DNA of 64,000 nucleotides from NCBI GenBank assembly GCA_001599815.1, contig BCIA01000001.1:1926934-1990933 (forward strand), given 5' to 3'. Origin of the DNA: Furcasterigmium furcatum. Its lineage: Eukaryota; Ascomycota; Sordariomycetes; Glomerellales; Plectosphaerellaceae. Shown piece after piece: positions 9,199 through 21,155 of this stretch (positions are counted from its first letter, which is position 1; every line of letters begins with the position of its first letter). A program made the translations under genes and the position numbers. Below the pieces are notes generated by a model. It saw nothing but the letters and a program-made list of their open reading frames with translations. It searched no databases and was not told the origin of the DNA.

Positions 9199-11811
9199 TC
9201 ACCAACTGCTGCCAGACACGGACTTCCTCTGCGGCGCCTCCGACTTCATCTGGTTCCACAACGCAGACCCAGCAGCCGCGGCGCCGGACGCCGAACTGGC
9301 CTTCTCGGCGTGCGAGGGACACTTGCGCGGCGGCAACTGGCCCTGCGACTCGGAGAAGAACCGCGACACGTCGAACTGGTGGGCCGGGCCCGGGGCGGCG
9401 CAGGTCTCGCGGGCCACGGACGCGAGCAGCTGCGGCCAGCACGCGCCGCACCAGCGGTACCCGTGGAACTTCTCCAGCTGTCGGGCGTCGGCCAGCCGGA
9501 TGATCCTCTGGCACAGCTTGTTGGAGCAGCACACTGTCGGGTCCATCGCCGGCCACCGCTCGCGGAACTGGTAGTTCCCCGTCATGGCCTGGCCGCGCTC
9601 GCTCTTGAGGCCCAGCGCCGCGCAGACGGGGTTGCAGTGGTGGGCGGCGAAGAAGCACTTGAAGCCCTCCGCGCCCATGTTGGTCTCGGTCAGCTTGAAG
9701 CGGTTTGGGTCCTTGGTGTGGATCGAGGGGTCCGTCAGCTGGGTGCCGACGCCCTGGAGGTCAACGACCATCAGATGCCCCCACGAGCGCTCAAAGGTGA
9801 AGTGCGAGAAGGCCTGGGCCATCCGGTTGAATGGGTCGTCGGGCGAGTCCTCCCTCGCGAATAGTGTGTTGTTATTGTATTTCACATATTCGCCGTCGAG
9901 GAATGGCTCGAGTGACATGAAGGAAGACGAGCCGGAACCCTGCGCCTTGGTCTGTAGGCACGATGTCACGATGAAGTCGAGAGGAGTGTCTGATTTTACG
10001 AGCCCGTTGAACTCGAGAGCGAAGGCCTTGCAGAGAGCTTGGACGTGCATGTCCTCGGTCAGATGCTCCAGGCCCTTGCCGTGTTGCTTCAGGTAGGTCT
10101 TGATGACGAAGCGGTCCGTCGACGCCGCAGTCCGAGCATATGATGCTGCTCTGACGCCCCCGTGCGCAAAGGGGTTCAGTCGTGAATGGACGGTAAGCTG
10201 GGTGACTCCCAGCTTGATCTGGTCATCGGAGGCCATCATGTCGCCCAGTGTGCTATCGTTGTACACTATTACTTCAGGACAGAATCCCTCGAGCTCCCAC
10301 GTCTTGTCGAGCCAGCCGGGCGTATCCCACTGAGGCGGAGACTTGTCGAGGTTGACGGCCATTTTGCCGCCGTCGCCTCGCCCTTCAACCTCTCTGATAG
10401 CTGTGAGCTTGTTTCTGCTGTTGGTCAACGACGTGGGCTGGTCGCCCTGCACCGCCGAGAGGTACTTTGCAGTGTTCGAAACGGAGCTGGTAACCGTATG
10501 GACGACCAGGCGTCTCAGGGAGCTGTAATCCTCGCCCAACCGCAACTCTTCGAACTTGAGTTTGGGCCCATTCATGTCCTCGCGACTCTTCCCGGGGTCC
10601 ATCCCACTGAAGTATCTGTTCGTCGGAAGCAGTTGGGGGACGACCCCGGCGGCAGCGTATACATCAGCGAACTTCATCGCCATCTTATCCGTGTGTTTGG
10701 TGATGTTAAGCAGGAAGTAGTTGATGCGGAGATTGATCATCCTCTGGACGAGCGGCTCGTATGTCAACCCGTGGGGCTCGCTGCCGGGCGCAGGATAGTT
10801 GTCGCACTTCGGCGGAAGATCATGCATGTCGGGACCGCCGTGGCAGGGGGCGTCGCCGATATGGACGATGCACCGCGTCTCCTGGTTCCACGACATCTCG
10901 AGGGCCTTCTGGATGCCGCCCAGGACGTCTTCGGCGAAGTCTATACCGTGACGGGTCTCGATCCCATCCAAAAACTGATGTACCTCTTCCGTGGACGTCG
11001 TGAAGCCGAGGCTCTCGATGTGAGGCGAGCAGGTGTGGTCCCTGTACGCGACCACGCCGACCCGGACCACCGACTCGTTGAGGAAAGCCTGCTTGATGTC
11101 GGCAACGATCAACTTGACCTGCTGTCTGGCGGCGTCTATGTACCGTCTCATCGAGTGAGTCGCGTCGATGAGGAACAAAAGATCCGTCTCACTGGCTTTG
11201 GCCAGGAGCCCTTCCGTGTGTCGCGGGGGGACGAGAGTGCTCGCTCGGCTGACCGTTTTTCGGAGCTGCGCTACGCGGAACTTGGATTCCTCCGCAGATA
11301 TCTTGGGCGGCGAACTGGATAATGGCCCCGCGGCGGGCTGTTGAGGTTGAGCAACCGGAGCAACGGGAACCTTTGGCGGCTTGACGGGGACAGGTCGCGC
11401 GAACGGCGCAGACGAAGCCGACGAGAGATTGCTTGGTGCGGGCGAAGCCAGAAGGGTGTTGGCAAGAGACGAAAAAGAAGCTCGCGACGAGCCTGACCGG
11501 GACACCGATGCAGGTGATATGAGCGGCGACAATGGGGGCCTGTGAGGTAGCGTCGAGCGTAGCATCGTGGCTTTCACTTCCTCGTCGATATCTTGAGATG
11601 CCGCACCCGATGGCGCTGGAGGCGACGGGACTCTCTGAGCCTGCAAAGTTTCTGACAAGGTACTAGAACGATAAGGAGGCGGAGAGTGTGCAGGAGCCTT
11701 GGAGCTGCTCGGCGCGGCTGGTGATTGAAGCATCGAGGCCGACATGGCGGCAAGCTGCCCGCGCGAAACCTTGGATCGCGACACAGAGTCGGTTGACTCG
11801 GGCGATGCCAT
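9199..11811 (-). CDS. VWA domain plus alpha-kinase protein (VwkA-like)
   Basis: An intronless frame of about 870 residues from ATG at 11811 (the frame is open a little further upstream, but only with GTG). The N-terminal 200 residues are Ser/Pro/Ala-rich and probably disordered. A von Willebrand A domain follows, with the MIDAS-like D-A-T-H-S-M at the end of LLFLI and FAEDVLGGI later. The C-terminal half is an atypical alpha-kinase: GGVRAASYA glycine-rich segment, FVIKTYLK with the ATP-binding lysine, LMVVDLQGVG, LTDPSIHT, and the zinc-binding tail FFAAHHCNPVC. This architecture matches Dictyostelium VwkA and its fungal homologues (linked to myosin II and contractile vacuole function). It is expected to phosphorylate serine/threonine in the cytosol. 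Confidence 0.9.
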   Translation of the reverse strand: MASPESTDSVSRSKVSRGQLAAMSASMLQSPAAPSSSKAPAHSPPPYRSSTLSETLQAQRVPSPPAPSGAASQDIDEEVKATMLRSTLPHRPPLSPLISPASVSRSGSSRASFSSLANTLLASPAPSNLSSASSAPFARPVPVKPPKVPVAPVAQPQQPAAGPLSSSPPKISAEESKFRVAQLRKTVSRASTLVPPRHTEGLLAKASETDLLFLIDATHSMRRYIDAARQQVKLIVADIKQAFLNESVVRVGVVAYRDHTCSPHIESLGFTTSTEEVHQFLDGIETRHGIDFAEDVLGGIQKALEMSWNQETRCIVHIGDAPCHGGPDMHDLPPKCDNYPAPGSEPHGLTYEPLVQRMINLRINYFLLNITKHTDKMAMKFADVYAAAGVVPQLLPTNRYFSGMDPGKSREDMNGPKLKFEELRLGEDYSSLRRLVVHTVTSSVSNTAKYLSAVQGDQPTSLTNSRNKLTAIREVEGRGDGGKMAVNLDKSPPQWDTPGWLDKTWELEGFCPEVIVYNDSTLGDMMASDDQIKLGVTQLTVHSRLNPFAHGGVRAASYARTAASTDRFVIKTYLKQHGKGLEHLTEDMHVQALCKAFALEFNGLVKSDTPLDFIVTSCLQTKAQGSGSSSFMSLEPFLDGEYVKYNNNTLFAREDSPDDPFNRMAQAFSHFTFERSWGHLMVVDLQGVGTQLTDPSIHTKDPNRFKLTETNMGAEGFKCFFAAHHCNPVCAALGLKSERGQAMTGNYQFRERWPAMDPTVCCSNKLCQRIIRLADARQLEKFHGYRWCGACWPQLLASVARETCAAPGPAHQFDVSRFFSESQGQLPPRKCPSHAEKASSASGAAAAGSALWNQMKSEAPQRKSVSGSSW

Positions 11812-12229
11812 GATGGGAGACGAAGAGGGTATCTGGAGATAGCAGGAAGAGGGCAAGTGGGAAGACAGACAGACAAACACCACAACGCGGGGAATTGACG
11901 AGGGCTGAGAGAGATTTTAGATGTCGGCGAATAGCATCACTATCTATGAGCCAGACCGCTGGTTGGCAAGCTGAGATGAGGCGTCAGCCTCCGTCCACTT
12001 AGAGCTCCCAAGCTGAGAAGTGCACTATTGCACGGAGGCCGCCCTAGCCTGATATTGGGCCCTGCTGCAGGGAATCTGCCTGGGCTCGGGCGAGATCCCG
12101 TGAGCTGTGAGACCGGCGCAGCCTTGTGGCGTACCCTCAGGTTTGCGAGACTTCTTCCTCTGCTCTCCCAGTTCTGTGCTTCTAGGCCCTCAGCTCCCAG
12201 GCGCGCGCGGAGCGGATGGGCGACGAAAC
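11812..12229. other. Divergent promoter, alpha-kinase / ankyrin gene
   Basis: A 418-bp region between two divergently transcribed genes. It contains the leaders of both and no supportable gene; the ankyrin frame is open into it from 12107 but without an ATG. Confidence 0.5.
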
Positions 12230-15200
12230 ATGACATCCTACTCAAACCTCCTGGGACTGGCATCTTCTGAGGGCCTGGTCGTCACAAGCGGTCAACGACA
12301 ACGAGTGGTGGCTCTGCTGAGCAAAGCTGAGCTCGCAGAGCCGGGACGCATCCCGAGCCTGGCCGATGACCCAGCACCATCATTCAGTTCCGAGCGGTTG
12401 CTCCCCTCAAACGCCCATGTCGCTCGCTCGTTGCTCGCCTACGAGCGGGTGAACAGCCCTGGCTACAGGCCTCCCGAGGCACAGAAGCGCGACAAGTGGT
12501 TAAGGGTGACAGACAAACAGAAAGAGGCGGCGAGAAACCAGGCTCTCTGGACATTCTCCTTGAACGAGGTGGCCAGCGCACTCGATCGCCTCCTCTCGCA
12601 ACTATTTCTGCCACCGCTACCCGTGACTCAGGCGCTCTTATCCCATGCAGCTGGGACCTCTCTGGAAGAGCTCTGGTACCATCTTCATGACCATAAACTC
12701 GAAAAGAAGAAGGGCAGATGGTCCAGGACGTCGGAGTCTTCGGCTGTGCCCTACTCGACGTGGCTCGACAGGGTGATCGCCGAGAGCAACACGGACTACA
12801 TCCATCTGCTGTGCCTGGCCAGGCCAGGTCAAGAGACCTTGGATAGGTCGCTAGGCTCCGCCCTGTACACGAAGTCGATAGATTCCGTGAAGGCCCTCCT
12901 GCGCTTCGGAGCGACAGCATCAGCACACCAAGATGCGATCAGGGAACACGTCAAGCTCGGCGACATCGCTCTGGTCAAGGTGTTGCTATCGGCCTCGCCT
13001 CGCTGCATGAGCATCGAGGCATGGCGCTATTGCTTGAGTCCTGAAGTTGACGGGCGAAAGCAACCGCCTACCATCCTGCTGCTATGCCTCGCCCACCGCC
13101 CCTCCGTGGCCTGCGAAGACCTGTTCCTCCAGGCCCTGCTGTCGCAGCATTACCCGGCAGCCGTCGTCTTGGTCGCCTACGGCTACCTGTACCACACAAG
13201 CCCTTTCTTGCCCAGGGCCACTGTCCGCGAACGCGCATGCGAGCTGGCAAGTCTCGTCGATGACTCCAGCCAGAGGCATGACTTCTTCGCACTTCTCGCG
13301 GAGGCGGGCCTTTTGGTCGACTGCCACGCCCTCCGCCGCGAGCTTTACACAGATGTCGTGGCTCGCTCTCTTCCCCTGGTCCGGCTTCTGGTCGGCGCCG
13401 GTGTCAGCCTGGATGCCAACGCCGGCATCAACACCGTGCAACGAGCTGTATCACACATGGACTTCGAACTCCTCGAATGCTTCGCGAACGTGCCTTTCCC
13501 GTTTCCCGCTGCCGTCGCCCTGGGTTATGCGCCTGACTCGACGCCGGAAGCGGACATGGTGCGCCTGGTCGATTATCTCGCCCCAAGAGGACTGCAAGGC
13601 GTCGGGTTGGATCAGATTCTGGTGCGGGCGACCCAAAAACAACATGCTCAGCTCGTAGAGAAGCTTCTTGAGCACGGGGCGTCGGTTGAATACGGACAAG
13701 GCGCCGCTTTCCTCGAGGCCGCGCAGAGGTGCAGCCTGCCACTGCTATTGATCCTGCACCAAAGAAGACCGCCGAATACAGCCATCTCGAAAGCCGTAGG
13801 CATCGCGTTTAACGCACGGCAAGCCTGTGGAAACAATGCGGCACTGGCGACTATCAAGCTGCTGCTTGGGTTCGGGGCAGAGGGTGAGCCACTGCACCAC
13901 ACACTCGTCGCGGCCACAGAAGCCCACGACAATGGCATGGCGAACCTACTAGCTCGGAATGGTGCCGACGCAAACTACTTCCAAGGCGCCTCATTCAAGG
14001 TCGCACTCCAGGCGCGGAATTTCTCGCTGCTCTGGATCTTGTGCGAGGCCTCGCCGCCCAGCCGAGAGACCATTGAGGCTGTTCTATTCACAGCGATAGA
14101 GCCTCAGAGTTATCGTCTCGACTGCCTGGAACTGCTTTTGGCCTCGAGAAAACGCTCCAAGGGTGAGCTCAGGGGCTCATGGGCACCGGCATGGTCTTCG
14201 AAGAAGCTGCGAGGAAATCCAAACCTGGATACCATCGTTCCCTGCTTCCTGCGGCATGGGATGGACGTGAACCTCGGGAACGGCGTCCTTGTTTGTTTCG
14301 CCGTGGAGGAAATGAGCGTCACCCTTCTTGACGACATCCTGGAGGCCGGCCCAAGCACCGTCTCGCTGGCTGCTGCGTTCCGGACCGCCGTCCGTGTCGA
14401 ATCGCGACCTTTCCAGCTGACATCCATGAGAAAGCTCATTGAAGCTGCCGGGCGGGCTGAGATTGGACAGTCCAATGCGTTACTTGGCCAGACAGAGATT
14501 GCAATTGGTGGTGATCCCGCTGGTCTTGAGACCCTCTTGCTCTATGGCGCAGAAGTTGACCATCAAAACGGCGCAGCTGTCCAAGCAGCCGCCGCTGCGG
14601 GGTCTCATTCAGTGCTTCGCATGCTTATTGAATGCCTACCCTCCTCACACACCCTGGAAACGGCGATATTCGCCACAGAAGCATCCCTTGCGCTGGGACC
14701 TGAGGAAAAAGAGGGCATCTTCCGCATGCTTCTCGCCGCCAGCGACCAAGTATTGGCCGCAGATGACGGCTTCTCGAAGCTACTGATCGACTCTGTCACG
14801 TCTCTGCCACAAAACTCGCAACTCCCGGCACTCCTGATAGAAAGAGGCGCCACAGTCGGCCTTGATGTCCTCAGCGTGGCCCTGGCAACGGCTTCTCGGG
14901 AGCTCTTCGGGGCGCTGACGGCTGCCCTGAGTAATACAGCCGTGCCCTCGGTGTTCAGGGCAGCGCATAAGATGACCATGAACTCTGACCGGAGATTCTG
15001 GATCTACGAAATCTTGCTGGACAGAGGCGTCGTCCCCCCGGATGACACTACAAAGGCGCTCAGCAGCGTCGTAGAGTCCTGGGCTGCCACTTCCAACGAT
15101 CCCCTCAACTACAAAGGAGGCCACCATGGCGTCAACTTCGATTACTTTACGATGTATCTGCTCCTTGCCAAGGGTGCGGACCCCAACAAGAAAGCGGCTT

Positions 15201-16676
15201 GGAGCTTCATTCTTGCTGCCGCGAGGGGCTCAGAGCCCGTCTTCCGACTTCTCAGCCCCCATGCCAACTTGAACGTGGTTCTCCGAGCGCTCCTGGACAA
15301 CTTTACGGACGAATGGCAGGTGCTAAAATGGTTCGACATATGTATTGAAGAGCTGCCTGTTGAACCCATTCTCGATGACGACCAGCTGCTCGTCCACTCC
15401 ATGCGCAAGTTCCCCCACAGCGCCGGGCTGGTCAGGGTGCTTCTAGACCATAGAATATCGGCTTCAGCCAACACGCCACACCGCTTCTGCTCCAAATGGC
15501 CGGAAGAGGACTGCACGCCGCTCATTTGGGCCCTATTCTCCTCACAGCGGATCAAGAACAACGTCATCATGGCACTTCTTGCTTACGGGGGGCTTTCAGG
15601 TATGTTCTCTCCTCCATTCCTCCCGCTGAAGCTGACCAAAACGGCATACAGCACTCCCAGAGTACTCGACACAGGAAAGCGGCGTGTCTGCGGCGCTTGG
15701 ATGCATCCTCCACAAGCACCGGGCCCCTATTCTGAAGAGACTGCTTGCCCTCCTTGGAGACAAGCTGTTGAGCCAAACGACTCCTCGGGCCACCTTCGCT
15801 CGACTGGCCGCTGGCTCGGCAAAAAAGGCCAAACCAGACGGCCTCCCACTCGAAGTTGACATGCGGCAAGCCAGCATGTTCCTGGGCAACTTCGAAGCCT
15901 ACCGCGAACTGGTGAAAGCCGAGGTGCCAAACGACGGGACCCTCCATACGGCTGCCTTACTGGCGCTCCCCAAGTTCGTGAAGTGGCTGCTGAACTTTCA
16001 CGATGCGGACGCCAAGGACGCCGATTTCGACCAGATGATCCCGCTGGCTATTGCCTGTCGATCCAGGCCCTGCCCCTGGTCCAAGATTTCCAACCAGGAA
16101 GCGGACTGGGTGATGCGGCGGAACGAGACGATCCGCCTCCTGGCAGCCAAGACCAGCCCTGAATGGAAGTTCAATCAGAAGACCATCCTTCACATTGCAC
16201 TGGAGGAAGGGCTTGGCGTCACCAAAGTCCTGGTCGAGGCCCTGAATGTCAGCGAGGACCCGCAACGAGATGAGAGGTATCTGTACACGGACAAGGGCGG
16301 GATTGAGTACTCGCCAGACCAATGGGTCCTGAGAATCATGGATGCCGGCGAGCCGCGGGAGAAGGAAAAGCTCGTGACCTACCTCCAGCAGCTCGGCATG
16401 CAGTCGCGCTATTTCAGAAGAGTACTCCCGGAACACGGACAGCAGCCGGAGGGCTACATGGGCCTACCGCCAGCATATGCTGAGGTTTGGGATCCTCCCG
16501 CCGGGGATCAATATCAGGGCGGCGGAGACAGGAATGCTTCTGATGACAATGAGTTGGCCATCCCAAAAGTCAACAGTATAATACCAGGCGCCCTTCAACC
16601 ACAGAATCTCGGGTACAGAGGTTCACCCGACTTTCACCGAGTGGAGCCTCCTTACGGATGGTGGCCGCGATATTAG
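12230..16676 (+). CDS. Very large divergent ankyrin-repeat protein
   Basis: Two exons, 12230-15599 and 15652-16676, joined across a 52-bp GTATGT..CAG intron whose split codon is GCA, give about 1,464 residues. Most of the protein consists of degenerate ankyrin-like units: about 30-40 residue helices ending in LLxxGA, for example VKALLRFGA, VRLLVGAGV, VEKLLEHGA, IKLLLGFGA, LETLLLYGA and LLLAKGADPN. Many lack the TPLH turn, so the repeats are diverged. No helicase, NACHT, kinase or membrane segment is seen. The first 100 residues are basic and unassigned. The C-terminal 100 residues are Pro/Gly/Tyr-rich (end PPYGWWPRY). It is likely a cytosolic scaffold, but no partner can be inferred. Confidence 0.75.
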
Positions 16677-17223
16677 TATTCGGGATCGAGGGTGGCCACA
16701 CCGACGGGGGGCCCTGACTTGTACCATCGCACACTCATAGAAACAGGATCCGTAGAAGGACACTTCAAGATATCAGCGAGGTTGTTCCAACTTTGACGAA
16801 GATGAAGCTGAGTGTATTCGATGTATTTACCAAAGGTGACTCATTTGATGTTCCTGGTGGTATTGAACTACGCCTTGACGGGCGGACGGGTTGCAGAAAC
16901 TGCAACAAGTAAGGGGGACTTGACACCTCGGAATATGGACAAAACGTCTTTAAACGTGGTCTATGCTGCAAGATCTAAAGACTCGCCATGTGACGGCAGA
17001 TCCTATCGGATACCAGAAAGGAGGCTGTGCAATTATCTATCTTTCAAAGGAGGAAGGCGAGAAGTCCCGATCACGTGGCTCGGGCGTAGCTCCACTGACG
17101 TCGGGATCGGCCTCGGCTCCAAGCCGGGACCTCCACCGGGGCCTCCGGCCCGTAACGGTTCTTGGGGTATCTTCATAAAAGCAAATTCAGCGTCTTCCAC
17201 AGCCCTGACATCGGCTAATAGCT
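16677..17223. other. Intergenic between convergent genes
   Basis: About 550 bp between the 3' ends of the ankyrin gene and the membrane-protein gene. Small open frames are present but none has domain support. I see nothing else in it. Confidence 0.5.
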
Positions 17224-18331
17224 TCACCTCCTTCCCTCTTCCAGGGCACTCTCTCCGAAATATGCGGGCGGAAAGGGCGGGGTGGTGGGCACACGGGTCG
17301 TCTCCCTCGTGGGCGTGGTGATGGATCGATGCCGTTGGGATCCTGAGGATGTAGTATGATTTGCCGTACTAGGCGAAGTTCCGCTTGCCACAAAGTCCGT
17401 CTGCTCTCCTACATCGAAGCTGTACAGTTCTCCAGAACGGCCTTCCACATGAGAGGATTTGACGATCTTGGCGATGAAGTCGGCGATTGTCATCTCGATG
17501 TGGAGCTTAATCATGGCCGACATGGCCCGAAACTCGACATATCTAAACTAGTAAGCAGCTAGGACCTCGTATCTGTTTGTGGGAAGATGGCCACTTACAT
17601 CTCTGAATGCCCAAGGGAGACCAACCCGATAACAGTGATGTCAAGTGATATCGATATAAAGACCATAACAATGTTGAACCGGAAGAGGTGGCGGTACTTT
17701 TTGAGCCCCGGGTTGACGAGCTTGGTCCGGACAAGGTAGATGAAGAACAGGTTGATGCTAGCATCAACAAACGTGAAAATGCTCTTCTCGACCCGGTGAT
17801 ATACCTGGTTGGTCCATTCCCACCTCTTGTTGATTTGGAGTTGAGCCGGGACCCAGGCTATCATCACCCCGATGTTTAAGAGAGTGATTATGATGAGGAC
17901 GCCAATCTTCAGTCGATAAGCGTTCGCGGGGCTGTACATGATGAGAGACACCCGGTTGACCATGATCAATAGAAGCGTCTGGATCTGGATGTACCAAACC
18001 AAAACTGAGTAAGGCGGTCAGCTTCTCTCCTTCGAGATGCGTATTATTGTGGTACGGCTTACCTTGGAAGAAGAACAGCCAGAAACTATTGCATCAAGAT
18101 GTTAGCAGCGACTCGTGGTCCACATGGTTCCTCGGAAACCCACCTGGGCCCAACCGTCTGGTGCAAGTAGGCGTAATTGAGGCTGGATTGGATCACGCCG
18201 CATGTCCAAGAAAGCCAGACCATGAAAATATAGGTCGTAAGTTTGCCCCTGAGCCTATGCCAGCACCAATACGTCTGCCGAGTAGCCTTGATGAACGCGA
18301 AGACGGCGCTGCATATGAAGAAACCAAGCAT
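17224..18331 (-). CDS. Multi-pass integral membrane protein
   Basis: Four exons can be read on the minus strand: to 18144, 18085-18063 (23 nt), 18004-17599 and 17542-17224, with phase-matched GT..AG introns, giving 311 residues from the ATG at 18331. Six clear hydrophobic helices are seen (LGFFICSAVFAFI, YIFMVWLSWTCGVI, FWLFFFQVLVWYIQIQ, IGVLIIITLLNIGVMIAWV, DASINLFFIYLV, IVMVFISISLDITVI), and a seventh amphipathic segment. The cytosolic tail is Ser/Thr-rich. It resembles the fungal rhodopsin-fold/Pth11-like group, but without a CFEM domain or recognisable ligand site. The true start is uncertain: the frame is open in-frame upstream to 18391, and a CTAAC..TTTCAG acceptor at about 18370-18386 suggests a further 5' exon. 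Confidence 0.7.
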
Positions 18332-18996
18332 GATGGCGACGAGTTCGCTCACCCATGGCGGTGCAGGTACTGAAATGCTGTTAGAGTCGCGTTACAGCAG
18401 GTCGGGAAAGATGCGCAACATGCCGAACTGCCACCACGGCGGCACAAGGAAGCCCCGACCCATCTCTGCGTATGTCGACGACCGTTTCCTAGCATTCGAC
18501 GGAGTCGCTAACTCAACCGGAACGTTGGTTAGGGTTAAAACACCGAGCGATCGGGCTTCATGATGAGAAGCATCGCAATCGTGCTTGTCGCGCAGCGAGG
18601 GTGGACAAGGACAGTCGATGGGGTTGCTCGCGATGAAAGGTGATAATGGTGATAGGTGATGAGAGGAGGCTCGAAGATGCATGCCTGTCGTCCCTCGATA
18701 GAACTTAACTTCAGAAGTGAGGGGTGGACGACGCCACGTTGGGGACTGCCGAGTCATGCGGCTGGGATGCGTTTGGAGAGGATTTGGTGAGCCGGGAGCT
18801 CGTGGTTGCCCGCTATGAAACTTTATTTCACAGGCTCCGGTACTTCAGCGGCCAATCCCTCTCCAATCAAATAACCCCAGTGACAGATCCGTTCTGTGCG
18901 GTTGATATCGGTGTGACGCCAACCTTCACCGAGCCACTGGCCAAACTTGAAGGGTTGGGTGTTGGATGTTGGATGGCAAGCGACGTGACCACCACA
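18332..18996. other. Intergenic, membrane gene 5' / hydrolase 3'
   Basis: About 660 bp. It probably contains the first exon and promoter of the membrane-protein gene, which I could not resolve, and the 3' region of the hydrolase gene. At 18517-18528 there is an imperfect CCGGAACGTTGG, related to the palindrome described at 23346. Confidence 0.45.
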
Positions 18997-20454
18997 TCAG
19001 GCCTCTCTGATTTTGTACTCGAACATTTGGTTCGAGGCAACGCCATTCCGATCTCTCATCTTCTCCGCCACCTCGGCACCGCCAACCGGAACCCGATACT
19101 CGAATGTCTTCCCGGCCGCTGGGACCCGTCCATCTGGTAGAGGGTACGGGTATGGGAGGTACTCAGGCATGAGTCCCAGCTGCCGCAGAACAGTACCCTG
19201 GTCCCAAGCAATGTGCTCGTGGTACAGTCTGTCTCCCCTGAAGTTCACCACGCCGGAGAACGGAACCTCAACCTGCTTCCCGGTCGGAGGAATTCCGGGA
19301 ACACTAATGTTGGGGATGGATTAGCCACTCGTCCGAGTCGTCCCTGTCCCACCTGGGATTGGGGGCAGAACCAGAAAAGGGAGGTTGCTGCTTACAGCCA
19401 GTCTAGCTCCTTGTCATGAGTGAACTTGAAGATGAACTCGTCAATGACTCGATCGATGCCTATCGTGCGGCTGATGAGTTCCAGTTCAGTGTCTTCGGAG
19501 TTGTTGAAGATGAAGTGGCCGCGATAGAACTGGGAAAGCTTCGTTCGTCCAACGCCCCCCGTCAACTGAAGACCGACATTAGCTGAGAAGCATCAACACA
19601 AACAAGGGCACAAACCGTGGGCACATGATTGACGTATGGCTCTTGTACCATCGTAGACATGGTATGCTCGACCGACCGGTCGGCGAACTCGTAGTATGTA
19701 TGTTCCTCCCAGAGGTTCTCCAAGTCAAAGCACGGGCCGCCAAGCAGTGGCTTGAGGAACGAAAGGTTTCTTGTGTAGGAAACAGACTCGGTGGTGTAGT
19801 GGAACTGGTCTTGGAATGGAACGGCGAAGAGATGGCTCTGGTGCTGGGGGTAGTGGTACTCCGTGATGCCATCTTTCTTGCTGGGACTCGGCCCTGAGAT
19901 GCCGGCAATGTGTCTTAGCGTGGGTACCTGTCCTGCTGCAGGAAGGGTATCCTTATGAGGAGCGCCGATGTAAGTGACAGCTGCTGCAATCTTGGGTAGT
20001 TTCTCCAGCACGGGGGCAGCGAGGGTCCAGGCTTCTGGCGAGTACGCTGCGATGGTGTTAGGTTAACGAAGAACCGGAACAGGGCGGCCGTGCTCAAGAG
20101 TTGCAACTTACACACCAGTCCGATCTTGTCTTTAGGTTCGCATTTTTGGCACTGAAGGAGGGCGGCAACAGCCTCATTGAGGACGTCAAGGGCCGGCTTA
20201 ATGCCACTCAGGGCAGCATGGCGGATCTCAACCACCGTGTAGCCCTCTTCGGCCCACTTCAGCAGGGGCGAAGGCACACCCTCCGAGATAGATACCGGGC
20301 TGGTTGATGAGTCCGAGTCAGGGCAGAGCACAATCAGGCCCGGTCCCTGATCACCCTTGCGAAGGAGAGGGGGCAGAAGCGACACGCCTGGCTGCAGTGC
20401 CTCCAGCTGGGGGGCCGGCAAGGGAGCCGGGGGCTTGGTGATATCCTCGTACAT
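18997..20454 (-). CDS. Dienelactone-hydrolase-like / SnoaL-like fusion
   Basis: Four exons (20454-20112, 20046-19616, 19565-19396, 19303-18997) encode about 416 residues. The N-terminal part reads as an alpha/beta-hydrolase of the dienelactone hydrolase (carboxymethylenebutenolidase) type: LIVLCPDSD strand, EEGYTVVEI, DKIGLVSYSPEAW where the nucleophile elbow would sit, and a His-rich HYPQHQSHLF stretch. The C-terminal 200 residues resemble an NTF2/SnoaL-like fold, with VPFSGVVNFRGDRLYHEHI and WDQGTVLRQLGLMPEYLP. Classical dienelactone hydrolases use a cysteine nucleophile in G-x-C-x-G; here the codon at that position is split by intron 1 and reads Ser, so activity is uncertain. It is divergent to the MFS gene at 21156 and shares its promoter, which suggests a common role in substrate uptake and hydrolysis. 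Confidence 0.65.
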
Positions 20455-21155
20455 TGTAACTTTGGTGAGCTTAGGCCGTGTCCGGTTTGTCAATTCGGCG
20501 TGGCTCAGAATCTCGGCTGGCAGGTGGCTGTTTAGGGGCTGTCCTTGGGTGTGTCTGGTCGGCTGGCCGGGATGAGCACCACCCAGCCACTGAAAGTCAG
20601 GAACCGGCCCGGTACTTTAGTAGTATCACCGCACGTCTCCAACGGCTACAGGGCCCAACCAGCGACCCGGAACCAACCCCAGGTTATCGGCGCTGTCAGT
20701 CCAGGAACCAAGTTATGGGGCATACCCCAGATTCATCATTCCGGTATCTGGCCGGAACTAGCAATTCGCATTCCGATCCACTGCCCAGGCTTGTGGATTC
20801 CAGGCTTATCTCTAGATCCTTGGAATAGACGGCCTCTTATCGTATCGCACAGATGTTGAAGCGAAGTTGCGGTCGTCGCCCTGACCAGTGTGAACTCAGC
20901 TGGCATTGCAGACACGCGGCGTGCGCATCCGAACTGCTTTAGATCCCGGAATGTCTTAAAAGGCCCAGCAGATGAGATCATCTAGACCGGGCTCTGAGAG
21001 ACACGGGTCGAAGCAGATCACCGATTCCGCCAGCACGACCACCACCACGTCGATCCAGTCACCACTGCTCGGTGATACCAGACAGTCTCGGTACTGCATC
21101 ATTAACGTTACTACCCGTCTCTCTTCTCTTCACAATCCCCTTTTCTCCCCACGAC
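20455..21155. promoter_or_regulatory. Divergent promoter, hydrolase / MFS carrier
   Basis: A 700-bp bidirectional intergenic region. It carries several CCGGAAC half-sites (about 20667 and 20752) that resemble one arm of the CGGAACGTTCCG palindrome found elsewhere in this cluster. No gene is supported inside it. Confidence 0.4.

Noticed and set aside
18525..18541. TTAGGGTTA telomere-like sequence
   Set aside because: Fewer than two repeat units; it may be a chance match or a Tbf1/Rap1-like site and is no evidence for an internal telomere.
21101..21110. TAACGTTA palindrome in the MFS leader
   Set aside because: It shares only the ACGT centre with the cluster motif and lacks the CGG/CCG triplets.
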